Below, piece after piece: positions 34,581 through 45,031 of a stretch of 64,000 bases of DNA; within the stretch, counting starts at the first letter, position 1; each line of letters opens with the position of its first letter. A program made the position numbers and the translations under genes. A model generated the notes under the pieces. It saw only the letters and a list, made by a program, of their open reading frames with translations, had not been told where the DNA came from and searched no databases. Source of the DNA: Isoetes taiwanensis (Eukaryota > Streptophyta > Lycopodiopsida > Isoetales > Isoetaceae); NCBI GenBank assembly GCA_021234155.1, contig JAJEKV010000045.1:7919105-7983104 (forward strand), in the 5' to 3' direction.

Positions 34581-35139
34581 TGCAGACCAAGAGGCTCTCA
34601 TTCCTTTTGAGTATGTTCTTCCAGCTCTTCGTTTTCAACTGGCCACAGTGCATAATCCACCTGCAGCACTTCAAGAATGAGTTTATCAACTCGAACAATT
34701 AGATGAACTTCGCAGAGATGCTTATCTTCGGGTCCTTACTGGGCAACAATTGAGAAAAACATGGCATGACAAACATCTCAAAGCAAAGAAATTTCAAGAA
34801 GGAGATTTGATTCTAGTTTATGACTCCAGATACAAAAATTTTCCGGGCAAACTAAAGTTTCGGTGGCTTGGTCCTTATCAAATTCTTCAAGAACTTTGTG
34901 TTTTCAAACTCGCTGAGTTAGATGGCACACCATTACCTACTCTAGTTAATGGCTTTCGCCTCAAACAATTTCACACAGATGAAACGACAGTTCATTCAGA
35001 CAACCAGGAGGATCATTCAGATTCTGCACAAAGTGAGTACAAGACTATTTATATTATATATCGCCAGAAAAACAAAATGTGGACATTGCTCATATACTTT
35101 CGCTATGGGCTGAGCCCTATATACAAAATTCTACATTAA

Positions 35140-35760
35140 AGGGGACCCATACTCCGGGTTTAGAGCAGAGGTCACACGGAGGATGTGGTAGAGGCACTAC
35201 TCGTGGTCCCAGCGCAGGTGAATGACCACCTCCATGGGGTTGGTCAGAGGGTCCGAATGCTCAGCCATTCCGGCACACCAGCCGACTATAGAAATGCCGC
35301 GATTGCGCAGCTTCCAGAGGTCCAGAGCGTTCATTTTTGCCGTAACCCATTCGTTGCAGTTCCGGGGCATAGTGCACTCGCTGTCCATCATCGCCAACTA
35401 GTGTCTTCGGTTCGACCACTGCTCGCTTTATACAGCCATACCGCCTAAAGCCTTGCCGACGTGGACCAATCACCCTTTAGCTAACGTGGTTGCATGCAAC
35501 ACACCTTCTAATTCAAGATTTCCTTATCCAGCCGCAAATCTAGTCATAGTACAATCTGCCACCCATTTTTATGATGTCCAACTCTCGAGTTGCCTATATT
35601 AATTGTTATTCCTTCCTCCTACGCCCGTCTGCCATTATTACTCGTATCTTCACCAAGCTGTACATCCTACCGTTCATCTTTGTTCATCTCCACCGTTCCT
35701 TTGCTCTTCCTTTACTGCTTGTGGACTTAGCCAAATTTTTGCCTCCCAATCGTCTCTTTT
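35140..35760. other. gypsy element 2, non-coding or antisense stretch after pol
   Basis: 35185-35460 is locally GC-rich with frames on both strands (plus 35185-35448, minus 35197-35397). Neither matches a domain I know. Some Ty3/gypsy lineages carry antisense ORFs after pol, so a minus-strand ORF is possible but not supported. Confidence 0.4.
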
Positions 35761-35764
35761 AGAT

Positions 35765-38700
35765 CTTCTGCCATCTGACACCATCAACGGCTCCGCTTCC
35801 ACTCCTCAAATACCTTCTCTCAACAGTCGCGTGCCCTAAAACTTTTCGCATCTCTTTTGTCCTCCGTCTTCCGCTCATGTCCTCCGTTTTCTTCCTCTTT
35901 GATCCTTGCCATTGATGCTTCCCCTAAGTTCCCTACCCTTCAAGTTACTGTCCCACGGGATCTGACTCTCTTTGAATCGTTGGTTTTCTCCACTCCTACT
36001 TTTCGAGATCCCCAGAAGGTTAAGTCGAAGTTGCGTAGCGCATGCGGGGTTGTTTGAGTTCTCGGGCAAGAACTCCTGCTCCAAATCCGCTTCTTTCGGG
36101 CGGTTTGTGGCTCATATGGTCAAGACCAACGATGGCTATTTAACAGAGGTTGATCAGACTCGTATTCTCCTCACTCTGGCTCTTCTCGCCCAAGTATTCC
36201 AATTGCCTATCTGCACCCCTTCTTTAAATTGGGTTGCTTTACAGGATCAGGATGTCACTAAGTATGGCCAAATTCCTTATGCGGCCACCACTCATAAGCT
36301 CACCAATATTGCCAAACCCCATGATGGCTTTGTGAAGTTCTTGTGGCGCAAGTTCTATGGGTACTCCATCAAGAACACCCACATCAACAAACAGTTCTTT
36401 CATACTGCTATCATGATCATCCACTCTCAGCATCCCATTGATTGGCCTCAGATTCTGTTCCTCTGTCTGCTTCATGAGATTGATCGCATCCGTAATGCCC
36501 CGAACTCTGGATTGGAATCCGCCATGAGAGCTCACATGCAAGCCATCATTAATCATTGTCTTTCAGTTTTCAGTCAAGGTTCACCTACTCATTTGGATAC
36601 TACCTCTCAAGCCTCCACTCATCAGCCTTCCAACATCATCTCTGCTTTGTCAAAAACCTCCAAGAAAAACCTCCGAGTCCACGGCGGGTCTTCTTCTCCC
36701 CTGCGTGTGCCACAGCGTGAGCCCGTCATCAATGTTCCTCCTCTGGGTCCGCGTAAATTGAAAATTCCCCTCTCGGCAAGTCTCTCGAAATACTCCATCG
36801 TCCGGAGCCACACCAGTCCTTACAAGTTCAACCCTTGCACCCTCCTCTGTCCAGACGCGCCTTCTATCAGTATCAACAGGACGTCCAAGAATCCATGCTC
36901 AAACTTCAAGACTCTCAAGAACACTTTATGAATGGGATCCAGCATTACATGGATTCCACCGAAGCTCTTCACCATGATCTTCAGGCTGCCACAACACAGG
37001 TTCAATCTCTCGAAGACAGTCTTCAAAATAAGCACGCTGCCCTCTTACAGACCCGTGAGGCTCTCCAGGTCGAACAAGAAAGGACCACCACGCTCGCAGA
37101 TTAGCAAGCTCAGTTGCAGATCACCATTCAAGAACTTCTGGCTAAACTATAGGATAAGGATAAGCTCCTTACTGATCTCCAGACCTTATATACAGATCTC
37201 TCCACAGATTACGACAATCAGCTCCAGCAGATTGCTCTCCGTGATGATCACATATCTCTTCTAGAAGGACAAGTCTCTGCACTTCAGACTCGGGTCACGC
37301 CTTTACAGGCTCAGGTTGTTGAAGCTCAGAAGCAGAAGCTCATAGATGACACAGAAATTGTAAGTCTCCAGCTTCAGCTCTCTACTCAAGGCCCTTCATC
37401 TTCACAGGCCACGCACTCTCACAGGAAACTCCGTGATCAGTCCATCTCCTCACAGACAAAGATAACAAAATCCGTGACTTAGAATATCAAGTCAACCAAG
37501 TTCTCTAGTCTGCTGAAGAAGCTCAGAGTCAACACGAGACCTCCCTGCAGCTTGCTCTAACAATTCCAAGGGATTACTCCACTCCCTCAAGTTATTTGGA
37601 TTATGTCATCTCACGCCGTCATCTTTTCCTTCTGAAATGGTATTCCGCAAACAACAAGATTCATGACCCCCTCAGCAGAACGGATCTTCTCAATATCTGG
37701 CCCGATCTCTCCATTGAAGATAAAGGACTCTTCTGTGCTCTCTTGGTATATGGCCTCCTCACCTGCGACGATCCTAAATATTTTATCTTCCGCCTGGTTC
37801 AGCTGATGTCTTATGTCATTCATGATTTCTATCTGGCTGATACCAAACCGGGTATTCAGTGGCAATGAACAGGCTCAATGGTTGTTGTCGCCAGAGAAAC
37901 AAATACTTGCAGGATCCAACTCAAGCCACCACCTTCAAAGAGGAGTATATGCTAGAGCTTGCTCATCACCTTCCTCTCTGGATTGCAGAGACGCTGCAAT
38001 AAGTGCGCAAAAACTTATCAGAAGACATGGGTATTCAGTTTGCCCAGATTTATTTTGCAGCATCTTGACGGATATAACACTCTTCGTGTATATCTGGATA
38101 GCCATACTGTTCCCACCGAGTGGGCCTCTCCTCCTGTCCATACTATGCTTCCCTGCTCTGAATGGGAACAATGGTGTCAAACCTTGGATGCTGATCTTGT
38201 TCGAGAATTCCGAGAGCAGGCTCAGAAACCCACAATGCAGCCCCAACCAGAGACTCATCTCTATGCATCTCTGGGAGCGCCACCACGCCGTCGATATCTC
38301 AGCTCTGACTGGCGTCTCCCGTTTTGGACCACGGTTCTGGCCGGTCATGCAGATTGGACTCCCGCTCAGATTTCCACCGATCTCCGATGGGATCCACGAT
38401 TTGTTCGCCGCTTTGTCTGGCAAGAAGGGGATACCTTGGAACACACCAGCAATTGGATCTATATCCCCAATGAAAGAGGCTGGCAGACGCCTACTCACAC
38501 TGTCTGGGGTCTCACCCAGTTCTTGGATCGTGCTGCCACCTCCCCGGATCCTTCTGTTCACCGTCAAGCTGGTTTTGTGCCGCATTGAAGTGCCTTCTGT
38601 TGTGTTCTCTTGTACGGAAGCGCCCTATTTATTATTGTAACCCGAATGCAAGCGCCAGTGCCTTTGGGCTTCAGACCTGTCTTCTGATGGAATGCCAATA

Positions 38701-38875
38701 TATTCCTGCGGAGGCTCACCGTGCCCTTGAAGATATGGTGCAGTCTGGTTTCCTCATTGAAGCCACTCCAACAATTGGTCTCAATACTCCTGAGGCTCTC
38801 AAGGAACGACAAGAACTCATCATGAGATATCACTCAGGGTCACGCCCCCATAGCAGACAAGATGACATTTGCTAG
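35765..38875 (+). pseudogene. Extra ORF of gypsy element 2 (post-pol), function unknown, broken
   Basis: Between pol and the polypurine tract lies ~3.1 kb of coding-looking plus-strand sequence in three frames joined by frameshifts. Part 1 (35857-36931) holds a globular region (FGRFVAHMVKTNDGYLTE, then INKQFFHTAIMIIHSQ) and a Ser/Pro-rich linker. Part 2 (36835-37450) is strongly coiled-coil: repeated Gln/Leu heptads such as ALHHDLQAATTQVQSLEDSL, with stops at 37102 and 37150. Part 3 (37596-38588) shares one frame across a TGA at 37866 and is Trp-rich (SDWRLPFWTTVLAGHADW). A short frame to 38875 follows. No membrane segment or envelope-like signature is evident. I do not recognise the protein; it sits where env-like or other extra ORFs sit in some plant gypsy lineages. 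Confidence 0.5.
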
Positions 38876-38919
38876 TTTCCTCCTCGAACTGTTCCACCCT
38901 TTCTCCACCGAAAGTGTCA

Positions 38920-38932
38920 TTTGGTGGGGGAG
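38920..38932 (+). other. Polypurine tract of gypsy element 2
   Basis: TTTGGTGGGGGAG immediately before the LTR start TGTTAGTC; the expected plus-strand primer position. Confidence 0.85.
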
Positions 38933-39498
38933 TGTTAGTCTTATGCGTCCAAGTACGGGACTATTCATGAAGACCACGGATCGAGGCAGGAATAGGCATC
39001 AGGTCAAGGTCAACCGGGGAAGTAGACCCCCCCCTCCCCCCCCTCCCGAAGACCACGCCCAAGACCATGCCGAAGAAGAGGCAGAGAACAGATAAATGAT
39101 GGCCCTGCAGAAGTACAGCGTGATTCCAGACACATAAAGAAGGCACTGCCAGATTTCCGGAAAATCAGGCTTTGATCAAGGAGTTGGTAGCGAGATCTGC
39201 CAAACACCTATTTTGGACCCAAGGCCATTGTACTATATATATGAGTAGAGATAGAGCTCAGTTTTCTAGATGAGTTTTAGTCCTCGTCTCTAGTCTTTCT
39301 CTTGATTTCCGCGAGCTCATGTACACTCAATGATATCAAGGAAGCATTATTCTCTTCACTGTTTGTTGTTTGTTCTTTCCTGTTTCTCTCTTTCTGTTCT
39401 TTTGCAAAATCCCGCGTGACACTCAACCAGGACTGTTTGATCCATGGGTCCTCACAGAGGGCTGTCTTACAGGAGATCCCGAACCCAGACCCTAAATG
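38933..39498 (+). repeat. 3' LTR of gypsy element 2
   Basis: 566 bp, starting TGTTAGTC. It aligns with the solo LTR at 39733-40315 along most of its length: ACTATTCATG, the GGCCATTGTACTATATATATGAG block with a TATA box at about 39234-39243, GATATCAAGGAAGC, CCCGCGTGACA, and CAGAGGGCTGTCTT. The end reads CCCTAAATG where the solo LTR has CCCCAAACA, so the terminal CA has mutated. It carries a C-rich tract near 39028-39047. Confidence 0.85.
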
Positions 39499-39727
39499 TC
39501 AGCTATCTGCAAAGTGTGCACATGAGGGGCTGATGGAGTGGACTACCCTAGCCATTGTCTTATGCCAGCCAATGCCATGTTATACTTCCGTTTGTTGATA
39601 TCTTGAGGCCATGGCCGTCAGTTGATCCCTTGGAGTCTGAGCCCAGGGTAGTGCCTTGACATGGTGTATTTCGTGTTATTATAGATGTATTGTCTTTTCC
39701 GTGATGATGATGGATGGGTCACCCTTC

Positions 39728-39732
39728 GTGGT
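39728..39732. repeat. 5-bp target-site duplication GTGGT, left
   Basis: GTGGT also follows the LTR at 40316-40320. Confidence 0.9.
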
Positions 39733-40315
39733 TGTTAGTCCTGTGCTTCCTGGTACAGGACTATTCATGCATACAACGGACCAGGTCAAGCTCAAGGATC
39801 CTCAGTCATCCACGGGTCAGCCATCAAAGGCTCAGCAGAAGCCCAAGCAGCAGACCACGCAGTCAAAGCCTTTGGCCGTCAACAAGAGGCGCCGCTCAGA
39901 CAAGTGACGGCCCGTCACCGCCCGCGTCAGCGTGATTCTAGGCACTTCAAGAGGCACCGCCAACATTCCTGCAAATCAGGCCTCCTTCCAGGAGTCGGCA
40001 CCGAGATCAGTCAGAGTGTCTATATTGGGCCCAAGGCCATTGTACTATATATATGAGTAGAGCTAGCACATGAGTTTTTTGGAGATGAGTTTTGAGTCTT
40101 GTCTCCTTTCAGTTTTCTCTCTATTGCGAGAGCTCATGTATGTTCATCATTGATATCAAGGAAGCTTATCATCTTTCTCTCATTTGTTCTGTTTTCTTCT
40201 TCTTCTTCTCTTCTTGCAAATCCCGCGTGACATAGTCCCCCGGACTCTCCTGTTAGATCCACGGGTCCTCACAGAGGGCTGTCTTCCAGGAGTTCCCGAA
40301 CCCAGACCCCAAACA
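39733..40315 (+). mobile_element. Solo LTR, gypsy element 2 family (583 bp)
   Basis: Starts TGTTAGTCCTGTG and ends CCCCAAACA, flanked by GTGGT on both sides, with no internal region. It was therefore formed by recombination between the two LTRs of a former complete insertion. A TATA box (ACTATATATATGAG) lies at about 40044-40057. It is strikingly similar to the reverse copy at 63460-64000. Confidence 0.93.
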
Positions 40316-40560
40316 GTGGTGGTATATTATTTTGCATGATTATTATATAACGTATATGTATGCTTCCATTGTATAGGATTTCCCATAGAGGACGTGGGAC
40401 GGATGACACCTCCGTGTTCCTCGCCCGAACACTTAGCCATCCCAAGTGGTCCGAGTACGACGGAGGGCCTTACCATGGTGATGTAGTCGCCATGGGAGGG
40501 GAATTCCCGTATTTATACGATGAGCATCGTATAGACTCTGGGAGCGTCACATTTTGCGCC

Positions 40561-40742
40561 CAACTGTCACCAATATTTGCACAATATATAACACAGCCCC
40601 TCTACTGTTGCATGTGAACTGGCTCTAAAGGGCAAACCCTCGCTATTCGAGGAGCGAGGGTTTGTACTTTAGAGCCGGTTCACATGCAATTGTGGCTGGA
40701 GAGGAGCCGTGTTATACACTGTGCAAATATTGGTGACGGTTG
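40561..40742. repeat. 182-bp imperfect hairpin (MITE-like or fold-back)
   Basis: The arms 40561-40644 and 40653-40742 pair along nearly their full length around an 8-base loop ATTCGAGG. Paired blocks include CAA(C/T)(T/C)GTCACCAATATTTG with its complement, GCATGTGAAC, GGCTCTAAAG and CAAACCCTCGCT. Fully paired ends without a spacer are typical of fold-back MITEs; a transcript would resemble a small-RNA precursor. No clear target duplication was seen. Confidence 0.85.
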
Positions 40743-40756
40743 TAGAAGTCTCCAAA

Positions 40757-40929
40757 CTCCAAAATGGGAAGCGGATGTATCGAGTTCTATTGAATTTGAA
40801 ACAGAGAGTATTGATTCTTGATTAGAGGAATTTGTGGAAAACAGAAGAATTCAAGCAACTGCAATATTTAGAGTGTATTGCGATTGGTCGGAAGAGAAAA
40901 CTATTGTCAAATTGTACTCTCCATTTTGA
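40757..40929 (+). pseudogene. LINE A small upstream ORF (ORF0-like), fragment
   Basis: A plus-strand reading ending in TGA at 40927 gives LEEFVENRRIQATAIFRVYC then DWSEEKT. It matches the upstream ORF of LINE B (LGEFVGDRNVVATGVFWVFC, DW) at the same position before ORF1. One in-frame TGA interrupts it where LINE B has tryptophan. Function unknown. Confidence 0.55.
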
Positions 40930-41092
40930 ATGATTTTGTCTCTTGTGGTCTAGTTATGTCTAATTTCTATAGTTTAGCATTTGGAGATAATTTGTTCCAC
41001 CTAAATTACTCAATTCGCTTCTCTGCTACCTTTTAGCCTGATTTTTCCCCTTTCTTTAGCCCTCCCTTGCTATTCACGTCCAATTTTTCCCC

Positions 41093-43685
41093 TTGTTGTT
41101 CCCTTCTGATGCAATTATAAGTTCTATTGGCCCGTTAAACCTAAATTCTTCGACATTGCCCTTTCTCCATTGCATCTTTGCGCTTCCAAAGGCAAATCAG
41201 ATCACTCTTCTGTCAAATCTTCGAAAAAATTCTGCTGATCCTTCAAATTTCATCCCGTTTGGAAATTTCAAGGACCTTATTCTGTTGGATAAAAGCAAAA
41301 TGACTCCTCTTTCCGATAAGACTCCAAGTTGGGATAATCTTTCCAAAGATTCAAGCGCAATTGGCAATCGTCCACAAATCAATCCTGCTACTGGCATTCC
41401 TTTTCCTTACGCGATCACGAGGCCTACTAATGAAGTTAACTCTGATGGAAACTGGGATTCCATTCTTCAACAAGAGCAACCAAATATCTCGTCCAATCTT
41501 GCTATTGTTCAGGGTATTTATCTCAACTCTCCACTGGTGCCATTGTAAAAGTTAACAAAGTCGGTATCAGTATTGAAAAGCTATGGTCTTTCCTTCTTTC
41601 TCTTCAAAAAGGGCTCTCAATCAAGGCTGTTTATTGGCTTAATTATCCTTACATCATGATCGAGTGTGGGAGCCAAAGGTATGCCAACTTCCTTCTGCAT
41701 GGTATTCTTGTCTTTGAGAATTTCCACTTATCCTTCTATGAAGTGGAATCCCAAACTCTCAACAACTGATCTTAACAATTTCTATGTGGCCTCAACATCT
41801 TTATTCGGCCTGAATCTAATTTATTGGAATGAAGAATCAACCAGGAACCTTTTTAACTCTATTGGAAATTATGTTTCTACTGTCTATGCTCCCTACAAGC
41901 CTCCTGTTGTTTATGTCCAAACTGACCTTTCCAAAGAAATTCCTACCTCTATTCCTTTCACAGATTGCTTTGGCCAGAAAATATCCTTGGATCTCAGATG
42001 GAATGGATTACCTCCTACTTGCTCAACTTGTGATTCTAGGCATTTTTGGTGTTCTAACTATAATGAGAAAGAAACTTTAAATATTAACTCATATGTGAAT
42101 CATGCTGATATCAACAATGTACCTTCAAATTTCAAGAATTTGACTATCTCAGAAAGGTCACAAGAGGTTCAAGATTCTACATTGAGAAGGGTTAATGAGA
42201 GTGCAAGAAGAATTGCTAAAAAAAATTGGAAAAGGAGCATCAGAATATTGTAGGCTCAACCAAAAAGGTAAATTTTAAAGACTATTCCAATATCACTGAA
42301 GATATGACTGAGTCAGAAAAATATAAATCCAAGGGAAAAGCTAAAGTCAATATGGCTACTACAAGTACTTTGGATCTCCATTCCACTTTAACTCAGATTG
42401 CCACAGAATCGAATTTTGTGGCTAAAAAAAAGGTTTAATCACAATTCCAGCTCAAATTGGAATCTGTCCAACTGGATTCCAGCTAAAGGTACGAGAGATT
42501 CATTAACTAAGGAAATCCAAGCAAAGTATTCTCTGCAGAATAAAGTGACAGGAAAAAAGCAAAAGAAGTACATTGAAGATAAATCAATTGCTATCAAAAG
42601 TAATATCTTGAACAAAGATATTGCTGAAACTTCCAAGAGGAATGCTTGTATTGGAAGTTATGAAAATGGCTCTTTGTTAGAGTTTGGAGGAAATTCTAAT
42701 ATTCAGCAGACTGTTCCAAGAGCTTCTCCTTCGAAAATTGCACAGATAGCTCAGGATTCCATGGAATCAGAAACAATCACGGTGAACACATCTTCTGGAG
42801 GAAATAATAAAGGGAAAATTTCTTCATATGATGAAGACAATAAGGAGGCAATTCTCTGCTCTAACCAATTTTGCTGTTTTTACTAATTTACAGGCAGAGC
42901 AAATGGAATTACCGCACTCAGAGAATGAGGATCATGCCTAAGATCAACCTTATATACCTCAGTCTTCAAATTTACCTTCATCAAATCTGCTAGGAAAGGA
43001 AACTGTTGTCCACAAAATCATGAATTTCTTAGACCTTATTGATCTGTCTTCTCCAGACTCAACATTGCCTTATCCTAATCATCAGCCTATTATCTCAGAC
43101 AAAATTGACCATCAATTATCTTCCATTGATTTTAGTGGAAAGCTGCAGCACTCCCCTCTTATGGAAGATCTGGATAAAAATGATTTGGAAAAAAACAGTT
43201 AGTATTGTCAGCAAGAAAACCGATTGGCAGAAAATTCTAGTCAGGATCTGAGCAGGCAAAATGATTATGACAGTGAATTTGTTCCAGAAACTCTTGAGTT
43301 TACAAGACAAAATAACATTGAAGCTGAGAAGAACCCTTCTAGACAAGTTCTTGATTCTATTAAAATTCCTTTGGATAATAGAGATGAAATTAATGAATGT
43401 CATAATAACTCAATTATTAATATGACTATTAATAAATTGTTTGAATTTATCCCTGGAGGTGTTTCTTCTGAGGATGAGGACAGTGACAAAGAAAATGCTT
43501 GTATAAATGAGAAAGACAATAATTGGAATCTTGAATACTATCTTAATACTTCTGTCACGGTTAATAAAGACAAACGAGATCTCAATAAAGCTAAGGCTAA
43601 TAAAAAAGCTTATATCTCTGCTCATATAAATGCTCCTGCCAACAATACCAGAAGCAAGCAAAAAAAAAAAGGGGAAAAAAGCTAA
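41093..43685 (+). pseudogene. LINE A ORF1 (DUF4283/CCHC type), broken
   Basis: Pieces at 41093-41548, 41666-42253, 42398-42886 and 43224-43685 form one ORF1 in shifted frames. The middle piece has the plant LINE arrangement of GLNLIYWNEESTRNLFNSIG, VYVQTDLSKEIP, then a knuckle beginning LPPTCSTCDSRHF. This is the same order as LINE B ORF1 (LSPIYWSEEILKNLFQELG ... IPTPCSACG). The C-terminal third is Asn/Ser/Lys-rich and ends in a basic KQKKKGEKS. ORF1 protein binds element RNA. ORF2 starts 62 bp after the stop. Confidence 0.75.
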
Positions 43686-43747
43686 AACAAAACACAGATA
43701 GTGTCCTTATCTTTTTCCATCCTTCTTGACTTCCTTGCCTTTTATCA

Positions 43748-44634
43748 TGAAGATTCTTTCATGGAATCTTAGGGGCATTAAAGGAGCACTCAAAAGGAGC
43801 ACAATCATCTCTCAGGTCAAATCTTATAAGGCTGATATTATTCTCTTGCAAGAATTAAAGTTACAGAAATTTGAGTGTGCCAATTTGGGAGAGTGGATTA
43901 TTCCTGGTAGTTCCTCAATATGGATGAAAGCTAATGGTACCTCGGGGGGTATTTGTATGATCTGGAAGAATTTGCAAACTGAGCTATTTTATAACAGTCC
44001 AAATAGAATGTCGCAGTGTACTATTTTCAATCTTAATGATAAGCTTTTTGGCCTCATTAATATTTATGCCTCAACTAATCCCAAAGAGAGAAATTTTATG
44101 GTCTGATATAAATAATTGGATGAAGAATCAGAATATCATAGATTGGATTGTAGCAGGTGACTTCAACAATACTCCAACTTGGGATCAAAAATTGGGAAAC
44201 AAAATCAATATGATCAGACTTGAAAGAACAAATTGGAGTAACTTTATTGATGATAACTCTTTGTTCCTTCCTCATCTGCTAAGTATACCTGGTCTAATAT
44301 GAGAAAAGGGGATGCTAGAGTTTATTGTGCTCTTGATAGGTTCTATTTAAACATTTCTGGATCTAATTTCTGGGACAATGCTTATGTTTCCAGTGATGAG
44401 TCTATAGCTATATCTGATCATCGACCTCAATTTCTCTGTACTTATCCTCAAATCTCGGCTTCTAGATCTCGAAATATTCCCTATAAATTCAACTCTAGTA
44501 TGCTCCAAAATAGTTCCTTTTGTGAGCAATTTAGAGAATTTTATTCCAATCTCCCTAGAGTGACTAATCACATTTCCATGAAAAGCTTTTACTCTAATCT
44601 AAAATCCTCTAAATCTTGGATCAAGAAAAGGATG
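43748..44634 (+). pseudogene. LINE A ORF2, endonuclease part only
   Basis: Starts MKILSWNLRGIKGALKRST and runs as an APE-type endonuclease with ILLQELK, FGLINIYAST, then after a frameshift at ~44100 VAGDFNNTP, and after another at ~44295 ALDRFY and ISDHRPQF. It ends at the junction with LINE B, so the reverse transcriptase is missing. Confidence 0.85.
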
Positions 44635-44684
44635 GCGGTTAGCGGTGGCGCTCCGAATTTCTCTGAGCGCAAGCAGAGAGTGCC

Positions 44685-44951
44685 ATGGTAAGGGTGTTTG
44701 TGATCCTGGTTCAGGGGGATCGACACTCATGTGGTTGGCTTGAAGGAGAGCCCGATGAACTGTGGAATTCATTGGTGATGCAGTAATTTTTCCCTGATCA
44801 TCTTTTCACCTCAATTTTTTCTACTCGCCTTGAAGAACCAATTCTTGCAGAGGAGTCTTGGTTAGGAGAATTTGTAGGGGACAGGAATGTTGTTGCCACT
44901 GGTGTCTTTTGGGTTTTTTGTGATTGGCATGTTGGGAAAAATCTCACTTAA
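44685..44951 (+). pseudogene. LINE B small upstream ORF (ORF0-like), one stop
   Basis: ATG at 44685 opens MVRVFVILVQGDRHSCGWLE and the frame runs 89 codons to TAA at 44949, with one internal TAA at 44784. The second half (LGEFVGDRNVVATGVFWVFC, DWHVGKN) is shared with LINE A at the same relative place. An alternative ATG at 44635 opens a different 20-codon frame. It precedes ORF1 (45032) by 80 bp. I do not recognise the domain. Confidence 0.5.
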
Positions 44952-45031
44952 GATCTATTCATAAAAATTAAAAAGTTGAAAACACAAAACAACAAAAACA
45001 GTTAGTCATAGTAGGATTGGATTAGTTAGCA

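Larger units (their letters stand above)
30664..35138 (+). pseudogene. gypsy element 2 pol: RT, RNase H, integrase, broken
   Basis: The first ~300 bp (30674-30960) carry a stop (TAG near 30853) and a frameshift. The 430-codon frame 30961-32250 is open and has VCVDYRKLNQ, FMDGFSGYNQI (first catalytic Asp), the second catalytic box at 31312-31323 read as FQDD instead of the usual Y-DD, then RNase H with VDVSAFAIGAVLSQ, SATEREAL and VDHQALLYL. After the LINE insertion, 32718-33375 gives the H2C2 zinc site (CDVCQRVGQP) and the integrase core (VSDRGVHF; YYPQGNGLAES). After the second insertion, 34583-35138 gives the C-terminal domain with KLKFRWLGPYQI. Integrase would cut and join element DNA; this copy is dead. 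Confidence 0.87.
30659..39498 (+). mobile_element. Ty3/gypsy element 2 with extra post-pol coding region, 5' end missing
   Basis: The order is reverse transcriptase, RNase H, integrase (to about 35.1 kb), an unassigned stretch, a further coding region (35.8-38.9 kb), a polypurine tract and a 3' LTR (38933-39498). Gag, protease and the 5' LTR are absent; the left edge abuts gypsy element 1. Pol is interrupted by a LINE tail (about 32215-32716) and by a Myb-related fragment (about 33376-34580). The LTR family has two more copies in the window (39733-40315 and 63460 onward). Reverse transcriptase wording (FMDGFSGYNQI) suggests the non-chromovirus branch, but I cannot place it firmly. Confidence 0.82.
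40757..44634 (+). mobile_element. LINE A, 3'-truncated L1-type element
   Basis: Carries an upstream small ORF, ORF1 and the endonuclease part of ORF2. It stops abruptly at about 44634 in the linker between endonuclease and reverse transcriptase (SSKSWIKK), exactly where LINE B begins. Loss of the 3' half is unusual for a LINE and suggests LINE B inserted there and the rest of LINE A was later deleted, or recombination between two related copies. The 5' limit is uncertain. Confidence 0.75.

Noticed and set aside
35197-35473. Antisense ORF after gypsy pol, as in some plant gypsy lineages
   Set aside because: Only 66-70 codons, overlapping a similar plus frame, with no recognisable motif.
37813-38640. 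275-codon plus frame and 216-codon minus frame
   Set aside because: Both overlap the 37959-38588 frame, which is in register with 37596-37868 and has a more natural, Trp-rich composition; the others look like shadows, although the choice is not certain.
39010-39207. Frames on minus across the C-rich tract of the gypsy LTR
   Set aside because: Lie in LTR DNA, lack any motif and are absent from the other LTR copies.
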